Source of the DNA: Micropterix aruncella
Lineage: Eukaryota > Arthropoda > Insecta > Lepidoptera > Micropterigidae
DNA length: 64,000 nucleotides
Assembly (NCBI GenBank): GCA_944548615.1
Contig: OX155961.1
Span: 12,710,239 to 12,774,238 of the forward strand
Reading direction: 5' to 3'
The notes beneath the pieces are model-generated. The model did not search any database and was not told the origin of the DNA. It was given only the letters and a program-made list of their open reading frames with translations. Positions 1-13,108 of this stretch are shown in pieces. Position 1 is the first letter of the stretch. Every line of letters starts with the position of its first letter. The position numbers and the translations under genes are program-made.

Positions 1-735
1 CTCCTTATAACAAAACCTAAAGCTTTGGAAGCTTTAGAAACAATAGATTGAACGTGATTATCGAACAGTAGATGAGAATCATGAATGACACCAAGATCTT
101 TAACCACGCTGCACCTCTGTAAGGTATGAAACTTTAATGAGTATGAGGCTAGAGTAAATAGTTTTTTACGGGTGTAGGTGACAACGGTGCACTTGGATGG
201 ATTGAGGTCAATTTTATTAGAGAGACAGTAACTGTCCAATCTTGAAAGGTCCGCCTGAAGGTCGGAGACATCACCGAGCGATTTAATTATTTTGAAAATC
301 TTCATGTCATCAGCAAAACATAGTAAGTGACTATTTAGAAAACAGCTAGCTATATCATTGATGAAAATTAAGAACAGCAAAGGACCAAGTAGTGAGCCCT
401 GCGGTACACCGCTAGGGATAGCAACCTAACTAGAAATATAGTTTTTGATGAAGATAGCTTGGGAGCGATTATTGATATAGGAGGAGAACCATCGGAGGAG
501 GTCCCCTTGTATACCCAGAAACTTAAGCTTGTTCAAGAGTAGTCTGTGGTCAATCCTGTCAAAGGCTTTACTGTAATCAGTGTAGACTACGTCTACTTGA
601 TAGCCGTGATCCATAGCTTCAGTCAAGAAGTCATTAAAAAGGATAAGATTAGACACCGTCGAGCGACCCCTGATAAAACCATGTTCCGTAATGCGGAATA
701 AGTCCCTAAGTATTTCAGAGAGATACGCAGGATCA
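1..735 (-). pseudogene. Jockey-like LINE reverse transcriptase, fragment with one internal stop
   Basis: The minus strand encodes the finger and palm parts of a non-LTR reverse transcriptase, which copies element RNA at a nicked chromosomal target. In order along the protein I read an EHGFIRGRST block, the first palm motif VYTDYSKAFDRIDH (catalytic Asp), SGVPQGSLLGPLLF, and the catalytic box CFADDMKIF, then the start of the thumb (VVKDLGVIHD), which runs off the left window edge. The frame stays open across the whole stretch except for one TAG at 426-428, just before the GVPQGS motif. The homologous 5' side fades around 735-760, next to the 3' end of another LINE. It is therefore a 5'-truncated, inactivated copy. 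The family is clear; the exact clade is inferred from motif style. Confidence 0.9.
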
Positions 736-744
736 AATAGAAAT

Positions 745-1250
745 ATTGTGGCGGGAGAATTATAATAATATTTAAACGCTTTATTTTCTCAAACAAAAAG
801 GCGAGCTTATTGCCCAAAAGCAATATCTTACAGCTAACCTTAACCTAGTGGAATAACATGTTATGCGGTAAAAAGAAACTCGTAAATTAAATTTTAAACA
901 TTTTAATTCAGCAGGAAAACGAAAGAAAAAAATTAAGAAAAAACAAACAATAAACCTATAATGACGCAGGGGACGCAATAGGGAGGAAAAAAATAGGGAA
1001 AAATAAGGAAAAGTTTATAAGCGTGGGCTCAAGTGTCATTTGAGCCTGCGTTTGAAGCAAAACAAACTGGTTGCTATCCTTATACGCGTGGGTAAAGCAT
1101 TACAGAGACCGGCTCCACGTACAGAGAAGAAGTGCGAGAAGAAATCACTACTGTGATTTGTTCGTAAATGATATGTTCCTATATTAGTACGACACTTTAC
1201 TGTCATTTCAAACAATGAATTATATTTCTCCACCTTTGAATATTTGTGAG
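745..1250 (-). mobile_element. LINE 3' end: C-terminal coding tail plus 3' UTR
   Basis: The minus-strand frame 1036-1233 encodes 65 residues that look like the extreme C-terminus of a Jockey/CR1-type ORF2: FFSHFFSVRGAGLCNALP, then a basic FKRRLK end and a TGA stop at 1036-1038. The 3' UTR follows to about 745, with an AATAAA and a short ATT-rich tail. Its 3' UTR (800-845) resembles the one at 10372-10430, so both belong to related families. It lies directly upstream, on the same strand, of the reverse transcriptase fragment at 1-735, so two 5'-truncated LINEs sit in tandem. Confidence 0.8.
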
Positions 1251-2902
<1,652 letters not shown>

Positions 2903-3006
2903 TGTTGTCCTCTATACTATACTATACTATATGATATTCTAGCCATGGAATAGATGACTTACTGAGCTCGAAATGGAAGGGATCGCAGTGTAAGATTGGT
3001 TGAAAT

Positions 3007-3600
3007 AATTTTATTTATGTATTTATTTATTTATTTATTTATTTATTTATTATTTAACAGGGAAAACATACAGCGCTACAAAAATATTACAATTACATTA
3101 AATACAATATTTCTGGCCGATGACATGCTTTCAACAATAGTTTTAGTTAGTTAAGTCTCCAATACGCACAGTGGATTCTGTGGGGGTTGGGAGGGGAAAA
3201 AGAAAGGAAAAGGAAGGAATGGGTGTCAATATATTTTAAGTATTAATTTACAGCATCATATAAACCTACCATATAAAGTTAAAGAACAAAGAATGAAAAA
3301 AAAAATAGTCCCTAAGTCATAAGTATCCCATGTGAAATGTCTATGTCGCATTTTCGATTTATTTTAAGTATAGGTATGCTCTGCTTACATTTATTCTCTT
3401 TCATGTTAAATAGGTCGATATTCTGGAAATGATTATCGTAAGTTGACATTAAGCGGGACATAATGGAATTCTGGGTATACCTAGTACAGACGCGCGGGAC
3501 TTCGACGGTACGGGCAAAGAATAATATAGTTCGCACATCAATTAAATTTTGATAATACAGTTCGCAGAACAATAATTACTAAGTAACTTAATATTTATTA
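3007..3600 (-). mobile_element. Probable LINE 3' end with (TAAA)n tail
   Basis: The minus-strand frame 3312-3572 (86 aa) contains LIDVRTILFFARTVEVPRVC and ends in a basic stretch. This is compatible with the region after the thumb of a CR1/Jockey reverse transcriptase, though I recognise it only weakly. A non-coding 3' UTR follows, and then a (TTTA)n run on the plus strand (about 3010-3050), which on the element's strand is an A-rich microsatellite tail. The order coding end, UTR, tail is what supports the call. The frame could also be chance. Confidence 0.5.
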
Positions 3601-4590
3601 CGGATAAATTCGTATATTAGATCCCTAAGATTAGTAACTAATAAATACTATTTTCCGATCATGACGCGAAGAAATTATGCAAAATAAGTACGGTCTATTT
3701 GTATCACCGAAGTATACAAATTTTTAAAGTGAAGCAGGGTAGTTTTTACATAGGATCATCATTAATCGGAACAAAATTACAGTAAAGATTAACAAAAAAT
3801 TAAAATATAATGTTTAAATATTATATTTTATAAATACTTATTATTATTATGTTGTAATTACAATGACATTTCAACACCATCATTAATCATTGATTTCCTA
3901 AGACATTCACAGTAGTTAGTTTAATAAAGTCAGAAGTTATTTTTGTGACGCCGATCCGCAATATACACTTTATCACAATAAATCTAATATGAATCGCTGC
4001 TGATGTTGGACGACCATCTGAAACCGCAAATTAGCGAGATCCGTATCGAATCTGCCCTGGTTATAAGTCCACGGTTGAACGTCTTCATTATGCATGGCGT
4101 GATGTATCTTAATCAATCTCCTTTTGCTTTTTTGGCTACCCAGAATCAGGCGGTACGTGTGGTCCGATTAGTCGGCTGCTTTGCGCGGCCCATTAGCGAA
4201 TCTTCGAGAGCGGCCCCCATTAAGTCGTTAGAAAAACTAACATTATCAGAATCGGACAATTTGCTCCCATCAATTTTTATTATAACGCGCGATACGATCT
4301 CGCGTGGCTGGACGATTTTCGTAAAACATTCGACATCGCCGCTCTTTTCGTTATTATGTTAATCGTTTCTCAACGTTGCGGGATGCTTTATGAACGTCGT
4401 TTCATTTTATTGAAACGTTTTCGATTATTGTTGGAATTTGGGCGTGTTTCGTTTGTTGTGTTAATTAGATTGTGTGTTGTATTTGGGTAAAAGTTTTGTG
4501 TAATCGAGTAGATGAGGTGTATTTTTCAGAGCGTCGCTTTGTTACTCTCACAGTCAAATATCTTAAAGATTCAACTTTCTAACTTAGCGA
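3601..4590. other. Unassigned stretch with an unexplained 119-codon frame
   Basis: Mostly AT-rich. A plus-strand frame at 4003-4362 covers a locally GC-richer patch, but its translation shows no motif I recognise, no signal peptide and no membrane segment. I treat it as chance or an unrecognised repeat. Confidence 0.35.
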
Positions 4591-4712
4591 GTGCATTCGT
4601 CAAGCTCAAACACTTGATGTGTTTAAAAGGCGATTTAAAAAGTACCTAACAGATAAGGCTTTTACTCACTGGAGAAATTGTACTAGTGTCAAGAGTAAAA
4701 TGTATGATAACT
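4591..4712 (+). pseudogene. LINE ORF2 C-terminus, fragment
   Basis: The plus strand reads CIRQAQTLDVFKRRFKKYL followed by TDKAF and a stop (about 4710). The same ending occurs on the minus strand at 42397-42735 (HVRQARSLDVFKRRLKRYL) and 41848-41890 (TDKALYSLEEY). It is therefore the last 40 residues of that LINE family, severely 5'-truncated. Confidence 0.8.
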
Positions 4713-5104
4713 AAAGTGTTTAATGCTTTTCCTTGCAATGTATAAATTATCTCTTAGCATTTTCCTGAATTTCTCTCTTTCACATTTCTCTTTGTTTTTC
4801 CTTGCGCTTTCTTTTCTTAATTTGAGGTTATTCCTTTGTCCAAATATTTTCAAAGGAATATAAATATTGATATGAATATATCCTTTGGGCACAAGATGAG
4901 ACGGATCGAAACATGGACGAGTCTCGTCTTGTCTCGTGAGAAATGAAGTCTCGTCCCATAAAAAATCGAGGCAAGAGTGTTATCTGCTTAAAGTCATAGA
5001 TAAATTGCTATTAGTTCCGCCGGCAAATGCTATTAACGCTATCTGCATGTCGCCGGCGCAGAGAGTTGCCTAAATACACTGTGGCATGGGTAGCGAGCGG
5101 TTTC
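4713..5104. other. Gap with short internal repeats
   Basis: No gene seen. Around 4905-4970 there are several copies of the short word GTCTCGT, a minor local repeat. Confidence 0.4.
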
Positions 5105-5560
5105 GCGCAGCTTGGGCGATAAGATCCATCGTGTTGTCGGATCGGTCTAACTCACGATTCAGCTCCTATTCAGTAGCCTCCTCATATGTAAAACTACCCC
5201 GGGTAGGACTCTCGAGTTTTAGGTCTAACGGCTAATGGATCGGTTTCCCTCGGGGGATTGCCTCCCGGAGCTACTAGACGGTTTGCGTACCGTGCGGCGA
5301 CAGCCAATCGCTATGTGAACTATGACTAATTACTGTAGGAGTCGGGAGACAATGGAAATACACTATTTTCTAAGCAGCGGGGGTGGATTGACCTGTCGCC
5401 AACCACTCTTGAAATGACCAACTGGCTACCTGATCCCAAATTCATAGCAGGGCAAAAGATGTCAATAGTCCGCGATAGCTTCCATCTGAATCACCGCAGA
5501 ATATACGGCAGGTAGAGGTCGCACAATAGACTTCGAACCCCCGTAACCAGTCGGAAGGTT
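5105..5560 (-). repeat. Family B interspersed repeat, partial
   Basis: Non-coding repeat, reverse orientation. It aligns by eye with 24825-25260 along its length: both carry CAGCTCCTATTCAG, AACGGTTTGCG and CCGCGATAG, and both end in a block of the type CAGTCGGRAGGTT. This copy lacks the part that follows in the longer copy at 24825-25700. See family B at 44277-44944 for the best-bounded copy. Confidence 0.75.
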
Positions 5561-5564
5561 GAAG

Positions 5565-6030
5565 GTGTTCTATAATAACGGCCTATTATAATTGAAGGCG
5601 TAAACAACATTTCGTGTTTATGCAGTGGACCGCTGAGGAGTCCCCTCGTTGGAAGCCAACCCGGGGTGCAGCAGCCACGCCATGGTGAAATTTAGAACGG
5701 GCTATCGTAATTGAAAGCGTATACAAAATTTAGTTTCAGTGCTGTTGACCGTTGAGGAGTCCCCTCGTTGGAAGCCAACTCTGATCGCAGCAGCCCTGTC
5801 GCGGTGAAACTTAGTACGGGTTATCATAATTGAATGCGTATACAAAATTTCGTTTCTGTGCAATTGACCTTGGAAAAGTATCCTTGTCAGGAGCTGATCC
5901 TGGGTGTAGAGTCAGTGCATTGTCGACATGTAAAATTTCAACTTCATAGGATAAGAGGAGGTTCTAACCCAGCTTGCTAAACAAACTAACTAACAAATAT
6001 TACAAGGTAAATAAAAGTTTGTAAAAAATG
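5565..6030 (+). repeat. Family A tandem repeat, 119-120-bp unit, plus terminal block
   Basis: Three diverged tandem units begin at about 5578, 5697 and 5817, each starting like ACGGGCTATCATAATTGAA and containing GAGGAGTCCCCTCGTTGGA and GCAGCAGCC. The array is followed by a different terminal block ending CAAGGTAAATAAAAGTTTGT. The same order (units, then terminal block) recurs at 7376-8300 and 21230-21745, so it is one mobile or dispersed unit. Confidence 0.85.
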
Positions 6031-6485
6031 TTTAAGTGGAATCATGTATAGGTCTCTCCTTGGAGTGTACACATTTTGTATCTAATATTTTAAAATAGCT
6101 GTATGTTTCCAGCTCTATAAAATATTATAAAAAATGTAAAATATATATACATATTTCCTGTAACTAAATGTCCAGGTAGCTTCAATCAATAAGTCTATAC
6201 GAGCGGATAATAAGCTGTGACGAATTCACTCTGTCATCAATCCGCAACGCTTATCAGCTCGATCGAACAACTTAACCGCTTCACGTATACAACTATAATA
6301 GAAAGTGAGCTACGTTTAAACATATTGGAGAGGAGTCAAGCAGGTAAGTGAGGTGGCACTGTTATTACGAGAGTAAAGTCGCGTCGATCGGCCGATAACT
6401 TAACGAGCGTAGGTACGTGACAGTTGTACCGAGCGCAGCGCCACGTCCGACCAGCCGGCAGGATCACACATTTTTTTACCACCGC
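6031..6485. other. Gap
   Basis: No gene or clear repeat seen; ordinary AT-rich sequence with a slightly GC-richer patch near 6380-6460. Confidence 0.4.
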
Positions 6486-6540
6486 CAACCATCGATATAT
6501 GATCCCCTAGATGGGTCTTCGCGCTCGAAAATGATTACTT
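6486..6540 (+). repeat. Motif D: TATA-like block with a CGCGCGAAA core
   Basis: ATCGATATATGATCCCCTAG followed by GATGGGTCTTCGCGCTCGAAAA. Related blocks lie at 29519-29565 and 35932-35985, all in plus orientation. The third sits in a putative LTR, so this may be an LTR promoter fragment. Confidence 0.5.
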
Positions 6541-7375
6541 TAAAACCACTACTGAAAGCCGGTCAGTAGTAGTTTGGTTGCAGTCCGCTGGCAGACAGCC
6601 GACCGTTTCCGTTGCTGAGAGCTGCAGCGCAGAATATTGGCGTGCTATTCTCTCGCATACTGTTCAATTTATTACTCTCTCTGTCACACATTTTACGAAC
6701 AAAGGTTTGTGAGCCAACTTAATTGTATCTGAGAAGATATCTAGCTAATATATCGATGCCGCCAACCGACAAATTCCACAGTTGCGTCACGTCTCCTTCC
6801 AACTTTTTAACCATCATACTAATTAGATTAGGACATATTACCCTCGACAGACTTAACCGCTGGCATGCTAATACCATCGATCCGTGGTTTTTCCGTTGCG
6901 ACAACTCGCGGGTGGCCGATCTCCGTATTTATTGCAATTATTTAATTATGTACGAAAAAAGTCGCCGTTATAAATTAGTATGCGTGCACTAACACTCTCT
7001 AAAAAGAAATTTTCGAGGGTTGAAAACACGCCGTCGTGAGTTTCATTCGCATGCCTAGCTTTCTGAGGGTTAAACAAGATAGTAATTAATCCAATGTTAA
7101 ATATACGCGACCTCGCACTAAAATCCATATCTATCAAAAGATATTGCCAAATACTATCCTGTTTAAGTCTGTCGGGGTGGTTTGATTTAATGTAATTAAT
7201 GGGATGGTTGAAAAGTTGAAAGCAGACGATGCTTAGCTGTGGAATTAGACGATAAATGTCGCGCTGTCTCCTATGAGAGATTTATTAAGTCATATGTAAA
7301 AAAACACGTCTTAAAAAACAAGCTTTTATTAAAATGTTCTTTCCTTAGCCAACCCTGGTTCATAGTGTCATGTTA
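6541..7375. other. Gap with overlapping short frames only
   Basis: The overlapping 61-89-codon frames on both strands (6719-7137) have no recognisable motif. No feature supported. Confidence 0.4.
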
Positions 7376-7640
7376 TAGTAAAACTTAAAACGGGCTATCA
7401 TAATTGAATGCTATACAGACCGTTGACCTATAACAAGTCCCCTCGTTGGAAGCCAACCCTGGGTGCAGCAGCCCTGTCGCGGTGAAACTTAGAACGGGCT
7501 ATCATAATTGAATGCGTATACAAAAATTCCTTTCTTTGCTGTTGACTGTTGAGGAGTCCCCTCGTCGGGAGCCAACCCTGGGTGCAGCAGCCATGTCATG
7601 GTAAAATTTAGAACAGGTTATCATAATTGAATATGTAAAC
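7376..7640 (+). repeat. Family A tandem repeat, about two units
   Basis: Units with AACGGGCTATCATAATTGAA at 7389 and 7493, plus the CCCTCGTTGGAAGCCAACCC and GCAGCAGCC words. The first unit is shortened. Confidence 0.85.
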
Positions 7641-8099
7641 ATAATTCTGTGTCTGTGAGGAATTATTGCAGCATAGGAACCTTTTTCAGAAATCGAAAAA
7701 ATAAAGAAATAGGTACTACTAGATTCGATCATTGTAATGCTAAATGTGAAAGAAAAAAGCTTCGGACGCGTAAAATTTCGAGACCAAATTCACATACAAA
7801 AAAAAAGAAAGTTTTGTCTAAATCATTTTTTAAGGTTGTTTTAAAAAAACTAATCTAACCTACCGCCGAATAGGTGTTTATGTATTATTTAAAATTAAAA
7901 AACTTAACCTACCGAAATATATGGGTTTGGCGCTTTTTGAATGCTTTTATCTCGCTTATTTATTGAGACCGAATCAATATTATTGTAGATTTGGCAACAG
8001 CGTTGTGAATATAGTCTGGTGACGTTAAAAAATCAACAATCTAAAAGAGGTTCATATACTGCAATAATACCGTCTATGATCAATAGGTCTATGCTCTAT
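7641..8099. other. Gap between family A pieces
   Basis: AT-rich; a short duplicated CTTAACCTACCG-like word near 7850-7910. No gene. Confidence 0.4.
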
Positions 8100-8300
8100 G
8101 CTTCCACGGTCAATACCGTGGAAGAGTAGCCTCGATCCTGGGTATAGAATCAGGTCATGCTCACCATAAAAATGCATTGCCATCGGAACTTAACCAACAT
8201 ATAAATTTCAATTTCGTAGGTGTGGTTCTAATTCAGCTTGCAAGATTTGACCTAAACAAACTAACATACTAAGGAACATTGCAAGGTAACATATTGGTCA
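8100..8300 (+). repeat. Family A terminal block
   Basis: Contains CCTGGGTATAGAATCAGG, AAAATGCATTGCCATCGGAA and CAGCTTGCAAGATTTGACC, matching 21600-21740 and the end at 43533-43600. It lacks complete tandem units, apart from a degraded one at the left side. Confidence 0.75.
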
Positions 8301-8689
8301 TGTCGGATTCAAACTGTTAGGTTTGTTAATCTAATTGTGAATTTTAAATCCAAATGGTTGGGTTTCCATTACTTGTGGCTTGGAAATAGAAATGCTAATG
8401 TACATGTTTATCGTTAATCAGCGCAGGTATCGATAAACTCTCTAATATTTCTTAAGTCGTAAATTTATGCAATCTTTTTGACACATCTACCTATTGTTTC
8501 AAGAAACGACGTGTTATACAAAGTCACTATTTTGGGCACTGATCATTAGTTTTCATATCAATCAGTATTAGTTTTATTTTAGCCAGTATAAATGTGCCAT
8601 CAATGAAAAAAACATAACCTGGAATAAAGCAAGTACGACAAGCTTTTCAAAAAAAGATCAAGTTGAAGAACTTGAGCATTAAACGGTGT
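8301..8689. other. Gap
   Basis: AT-rich, nothing recognised. Confidence 0.4.
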
Positions 8690-9005
8690 TTAACCATTAT
8701 ATACTGCCACATCTTCTTCGCTCTTTGTGAAGCCGAACCATAGACGTTTATGTAGAACATTTATATTTTGTTCGTTACCCTGTCCGGTCCAGTTTAGGAC
8801 ACGTCTCTTGTAGTATAGATCCTGGTGTGTGATAAGGGTTGATAACTGCAGGCAGGATAGGAGGGGGTCTTCATCCTGCAGCGTTCCACAATCGCATCTT
8901 GTCACAGCCACCCTAAGTCTGTTGAGACAACTCCCGGTAGTATAGAGGAGATAGGGCTCCGGTGCTATCTCTTCCTTTATGTCCTCGTCAAGGGAAGCCC
9001 TCCAT
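8690..9005 (-). pseudogene. LINE ORF2 C-terminal remnant
   Basis: On the minus strand the frame reads ITQWRASLDEDIKEE, then SCLNRLRVAVTRCDCGTLQ and continues to a stop at 8690. The LNRLR...RC.CG arrangement matches the post-thumb part of insect LINE proteins, in which a longer Cys-containing segment normally separates RC from CG. Here the intervening residues are missing, so it is a deleted, non-functional remnant. The family is inferred from this motif only. Confidence 0.6.
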
Positions 9006-10311
9006 TGAGTGATGCGGATTGAATATTGACTGCCTTAAGGCTCCCTTCCGAGTTGACGGGACCAAAAATTTAGGTATTTTGCAATGCCATGCGCCCGCGC
9101 GCTTTCGATATATACAGAAAGATGTATAGGTATACCGCGGCGACAACGGAATACGTCGTACCGTTGGCAGTGGCCAATTACGAATGACGATTTCGGCTTC
9201 GCGCGTCGTCTAATATAGTCGATTTTGCTTTTCATTTATAATACAATAAATTATCAAAGGAATAGTTTTTTATAAAGTAAAAATCAGATTACAATAATAA
9301 AATAACTGAAGATCACTGTGTTATTTTTATATCACTCAAAAGTATCTTTAATAAATAGAAAAAAAATAATGTTTGACCATAACATTTCTGGAAATCACGT
9401 AATTACAAATATTTTTTTCTTATATTTTTTGTACGGAAGTTCCAAAAACTGTCTTGGTACTATGCAAAAAGACCATACGCTGGTGTAAATAGTATTTCTT
9501 AATATTGAAAATCATCTCTAGGTTTTTCAAAAACTGAAGACAAATCTCGATCGTTGTTATTTTTTTTGGAAAACAGTAGGTACCAGAATAAAGATAATTT
9601 TTAATTAATATGGAAATAATTTACTAATTTCGTTTTGGCGAAATGATAGCTTAAGGACCGGGTTTTTAAAATCCGGCATTTGTATTAAAATTCTTTTTCG
9701 TGTTCTCACAACCAGGCCACAAAATTATGCTTCATATAGCTTATGGCCGCCACGGCCGCCACGGCTCCTTAAAGCGGTTGTGTGCGGCTCAAGAATAAGT
9801 GGTTCTTGCCCGCTTATATTTGAAATGTGGGTATGATATAATGGGTGGGTCGAATTAGAAATGATACTGTGCTTGAAAAAAATAAAACAAAACCAGTGCT
9901 ATTAAACATTATTAAAACCCATATTTTGACACAATGTGAAATGACAAATATGGCCTGCTATAATTTATTATTCGAGGCAACATTTAAGATAGAAGGACTA
10001 TAGTTCCACACGCTGACGACGCATATCCTGACTTGCAAATTTACGTCTGCAGTTTTCATAGACAAGATCCTTGGCAGCGGAGAGGGCACAATAAAAAGAA
10101 AAAGAAAAAATTAGCCATGTAAGTTCATCCTAAACATTTCAAACTGCAGACAACCGAACTTCGCAATTTCACACATTAATATTGACGAATCGATTGATTA
10201 TGAAGTTTGTTAGTAGATGTATCTATTCAAATAAATAGTTGGAAAAATTTATTATTCATTGATTAAAAGTAAATAATAAAGATTAATAATTTTAAATATA
10301 CATCTATCCTA
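9006..10311. other. Gene-free AT-rich stretch
   Basis: I see a GC-rich patch near 9095-9190 and a doubled GGCCGCCAC word near 9747-9763, but no gene, RNA or element that I can name. Confidence 0.4.
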
Positions 10312-10625
10312 TAATAATAATAAACTTTTTATTTGCACCTAAAAATTAGAATAAAAAAAGGCGAGCGAGAGAAAAAGGCGAATATTGCCACACGGCCATA
10401 TCTTACAACTAACCTAATCACAGTGCAATGGTACATGTGCGCGTTGTGGAAATAAAGATTTTTGAGTTTGTCTTCATAAAATACAAACGACTATATTTAA
10501 AACTAAGGATTACCGAGGAGAGGAAATTGGGAGAGAAAGGAAAGATAAAGGGAAGAACTAGTAATTCATTAGAAAAATATTGATGTGAGTCTTGAATGAT
10601 TGTAAAGAAGGCGAGTTTCGTATTA
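10312..10625 (-). mobile_element. LINE 3' end with (ATT)n tail
   Basis: The minus strand encodes NSPSLQSFKTHINIFLMNY and a TAG stop (about 10560), a typical basic LINE C-terminus. A 3' UTR of some 240 bases follows and ends in an (ATT)n run at 10312-10322. Part of the UTR (10372-10430) resembles 800-845. The element is 5'-truncated at about 10625. Confidence 0.7.
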
Positions 10626-11174
10626 TTATATTTATGTATTCATGTATATTTCGATCTACCGTATATTATCAACCTAACATTAGATGATAGACAACGCTTT
10701 TGTTTCCTGTATTCAATCACGTGTAAGTGTGCTTAATGCTTCAATATACTAACGGAGGCTGTGACATGGGCTTATCTTTGCGCAAGACTGATGAGGTTGC
10801 GAATTATTGTAACCCCGTTCTATTCTGTACGACTTTGCCGAGTAGCTCTACGATAAAATATTCTGCAATGACTGTTGAAAGATTGTTCGTGTCAAACTTT
10901 CATTTCATTTTGTTCGTATTTTTTATTGTTGGTCTTGTTTTACGTTTCATTATTTGGTGAGCTTTCTAATGTCTTCTTTAGACTGTTTCATATTACAATG
11001 TTGTCAATTGAACTTCAGCAAAAACTCATTTAAAAAATCTGTATTTTGTGATGACAACATTTCATTACATTAATTAAATTATCGTTTAATTTTGTAAGCA
11101 ACTTGTGACATATCATTTTGTATTATTTGGAAACGCAAACTTTAATAATATAATTAATAATATACATGGTAACT
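10626..11174. other. Gap
   Basis: AT-rich; the 77-codon frame at 10727-10960 shows no homology that I recognise. Confidence 0.4.
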
Positions 11175-11188
11175 AACTTGAACAATAA

Positions 11189-11901
11189 GTAGTAGTAGTA
11201 GTAGATGGAGATGGGGGCTAGTTTCCAGCCCTTGATGTAACCTAGATCTATAGAATATTTTGTAACTACCCACTATGTGGTTAGGTCAGTGATCAGCTAG
11301 TAGCCCAGTACTTCTTACCAGTCCAAGCAGATCACTGACCTTCAAGTTGGGCAGATCGCTAGGTTCGAGAAAGGCTCGTCCCAGTAAACTGTGTCTTTTA
11401 GCGGCGAGCCCTGGGCAGCGACCAACGATGTGTATGCTGTCTTCAGGTTCTTCACCACATATTCGGCAGTCCTTGCTCTCGGTCAAGCCAAGGTTGAATA
11501 GATGCGCTCTGAGGGTCGTGTGTCCGGTGAGGAGACCGATAGTGGTTCTAAGGTTCTTCTTGCTCATGTCAAGTAGGGCCTTGGTTTTCTTTTGTAGTGG
11601 TTGCTCCATCATGGCTTTTGCCTGGCGACATTTCTGGCTCTGTTTCCAGGATGCCCGATGTTCCTGCTCCAAGCAGTCCCTAATGATTTTCTTACCTCTA
11701 GCGAAGGGGACCCCTACAATTGGCTCCACCGGGCATTCCAGTGTGCCCAGTTTTGACATGTCTGTCGGCCTCTTCGTTGCCGGGTATGCCTTGGTGACCC
11801 GGTATCCATATTAGGGTGATTTTATTGGCTTTTCCCAATTGGTTGAGCTCTTGCATGCAGTCCCAGACCACAGAAGATTTTGTGGTGGCTTTAGCCAATT
11901 G
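11189..11901 (-). mobile_element. 5'-truncated LINE with RNase H domain and exact target duplication
   Basis: The insert is bounded by the 14-bp duplication AACTTGAACAATAA at 11175-11188 and 11902-11915 and ends on its own strand in a (CTA)n tail (plus strand GTAGTAGTAG from 11189). The coding part on the minus strand starts inside an RNase H domain with the active-site region LIWIPGHQGIPGNEEADR. It continues, after a frameshift near 11755, into a 157-aa tail with GHTTLRAHLFNLGL and a Cys/His cluster (CRICGEEPEDSIHIVGRC), ending at 11286. RNase H after reverse transcriptase is known in the R1, Loa and I groups of LINEs. The truncation and frameshift mean this copy is dead; the exact duplication suggests a fairly recent insertion. 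Confidence 0.92.
11286..11900 (-). pseudogene. RNase H plus zinc-knuckle-like tail of LINE ORF2
   Basis: Coding portion of the insert above. Residues seen include the conserved His and Asp region of RNase H (PGHQGIPGNEEADR). The downstream tail begins near SKLGTLECPVEPIVGVPFA and contains the CxxC...H...C set. RNase H would remove element RNA after first-strand synthesis. One frameshift separates the two parts; the N-terminal half of RNase H and all of the reverse transcriptase are missing. Confidence 0.88.
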
Positions 11902-12185
11902 AACTTGAACAATAATAAACCGTAAATATAAACCGACGGACCTCACACTTTTAGTTTCAAGCTAAGTAGTTTGGAAATAGAAAGGTTTTAAAGAAAGTAA
12001 AAATAACGGAATTTCAAAATTGACCATCAAAATCAATCAAAGTGCTGTAATTATCGTAGCTTGCTAGGTCGAGAGGTAGAGGAAAGCATATGTCAATAGA
12101 AACGATGCGCATAAAAACTTCAGTCAATACACTTTAATCACAAAACTACACTGCGGCGTGCATAAAACCTCTGTCGTTCGTACAG

Positions 12186-12300
12186 ACCAACAAGTAAATA
12201 TAAAAAATATATAAAAAACCACGACCGCCGTTACAGAAAGTGTACTATTGTATTTATAACTATTTTTATACAGCGGGTTTTTAATGAAATATGTGTGGTT
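12186..12300 (+). repeat. Short interspersed repeat F
   Basis: Contains GCCGTTACAGAAAGTGTACT, and TTTATACAGCGGGTTTTTAA further on. A second copy lies at 48366-48470. I recall this sequence as common in moth and butterfly genomes; the class is unknown to me. Confidence 0.7.
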
Positions 12301-12334
12301 TTATAAATAAGATTAAAAAAATATATATCGCTTG

Positions 12335-12490
12335 ATGTTTGTAGCAACCGACGTTTCGGCGACCTTGCAGCCGCCGTTGTCTAGGGTAGACTGCAACGTC
12401 GCCGAAAAGTCGGGTGTTACTAAGTTCATGCGGTAAATTCGTTTTTTATCTTATTTATAATATCAAACAACCGCGATAGTCTCGTATTTC
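12335..12490. repeat. Head-to-head Penelope-type terminal repeats
   Basis: An inverted pair: the left arm (about 12343-12395) contains CGACGTTTCGGCGACCTTGC and the right arm (about 12391-12480) contains GCAACGTCGCCGAAAAGTCG. The right arm is followed by the diagnostic TTTATAATATCAAACAACCG. The sequence matches the terminal repeats at 20316-20896, where Penelope endonuclease coding sequence identifies the family. Confidence 0.75.
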
Positions 12491-12599
12491 ATATTTGTGG
12501 TTAATTTATTTATCCATATATTGTAGATACCTACAGTATATTTCCAAATTTACTCAATCAAACCTTTCGTTTGAAACTAAACATAATCTATTTATGTTA

Positions 12600-12910
12600 A
12601 TTTATTGGCATTTAGGCATAACGATTCTAACAATCGGTTCGATTGGGGTTTGTGCTGATGACCGTTGAGGAGGTGAACCAACATGTAAATTTTCAATTTC
12701 ATATAATAATATTTGAGGAGTGCCCTCAATTCCTCATGGATCTTATCATCAGAACAGGATTTTGATAAAAATGGGACCATCCTGTGTGTATATTCTTTTG
12801 AATAAAAACAGAATTGTTCAAATCGGTTTATAAATGGCAAAGTTCGGAGGTAACAAACATTAAAAAAAAATGATTACCTCTTCCTCTTTTTGAAGTCGGT
12901 TAAAAACAAC
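12600..12910 (+). repeat. Lepidopteran interspersed repeat ending GAAGTCGGTTAAAAA
   Basis: Carries TGACCGTTGAGGAG, TGGATCTTATCATCAGAACA, GGGACCATCCTGTGTGTATA and the terminal TTTGAAGTCGGTTAAAAA. From memory this is one of the most frequent repeats in Lepidoptera. Its first part shares words with family A. The 82-codon minus-strand frame inside it is not a gene. Confidence 0.75.
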
Positions 12911-13108
12911 CAAAATGAAATTAATCTAAAAATCTAAAATCTAAATGAAATAAAACTAAAAATTAAAATAATCAAAATCAAAATATTTAACACTAAATAA
13001 TCACAATAGAAATATATAAACAAACGAAAATACTATAGTAATAATCAAATTATCAAGTAATTGTTTTAAAATAAAATCAAAATATGACATGTAAACATCT
13101 TCCTTTAA

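Noticed and set aside
4003..4362. 119-codon frame
   Set aside because: No motif, no context; possible by chance in a GC-richer patch.
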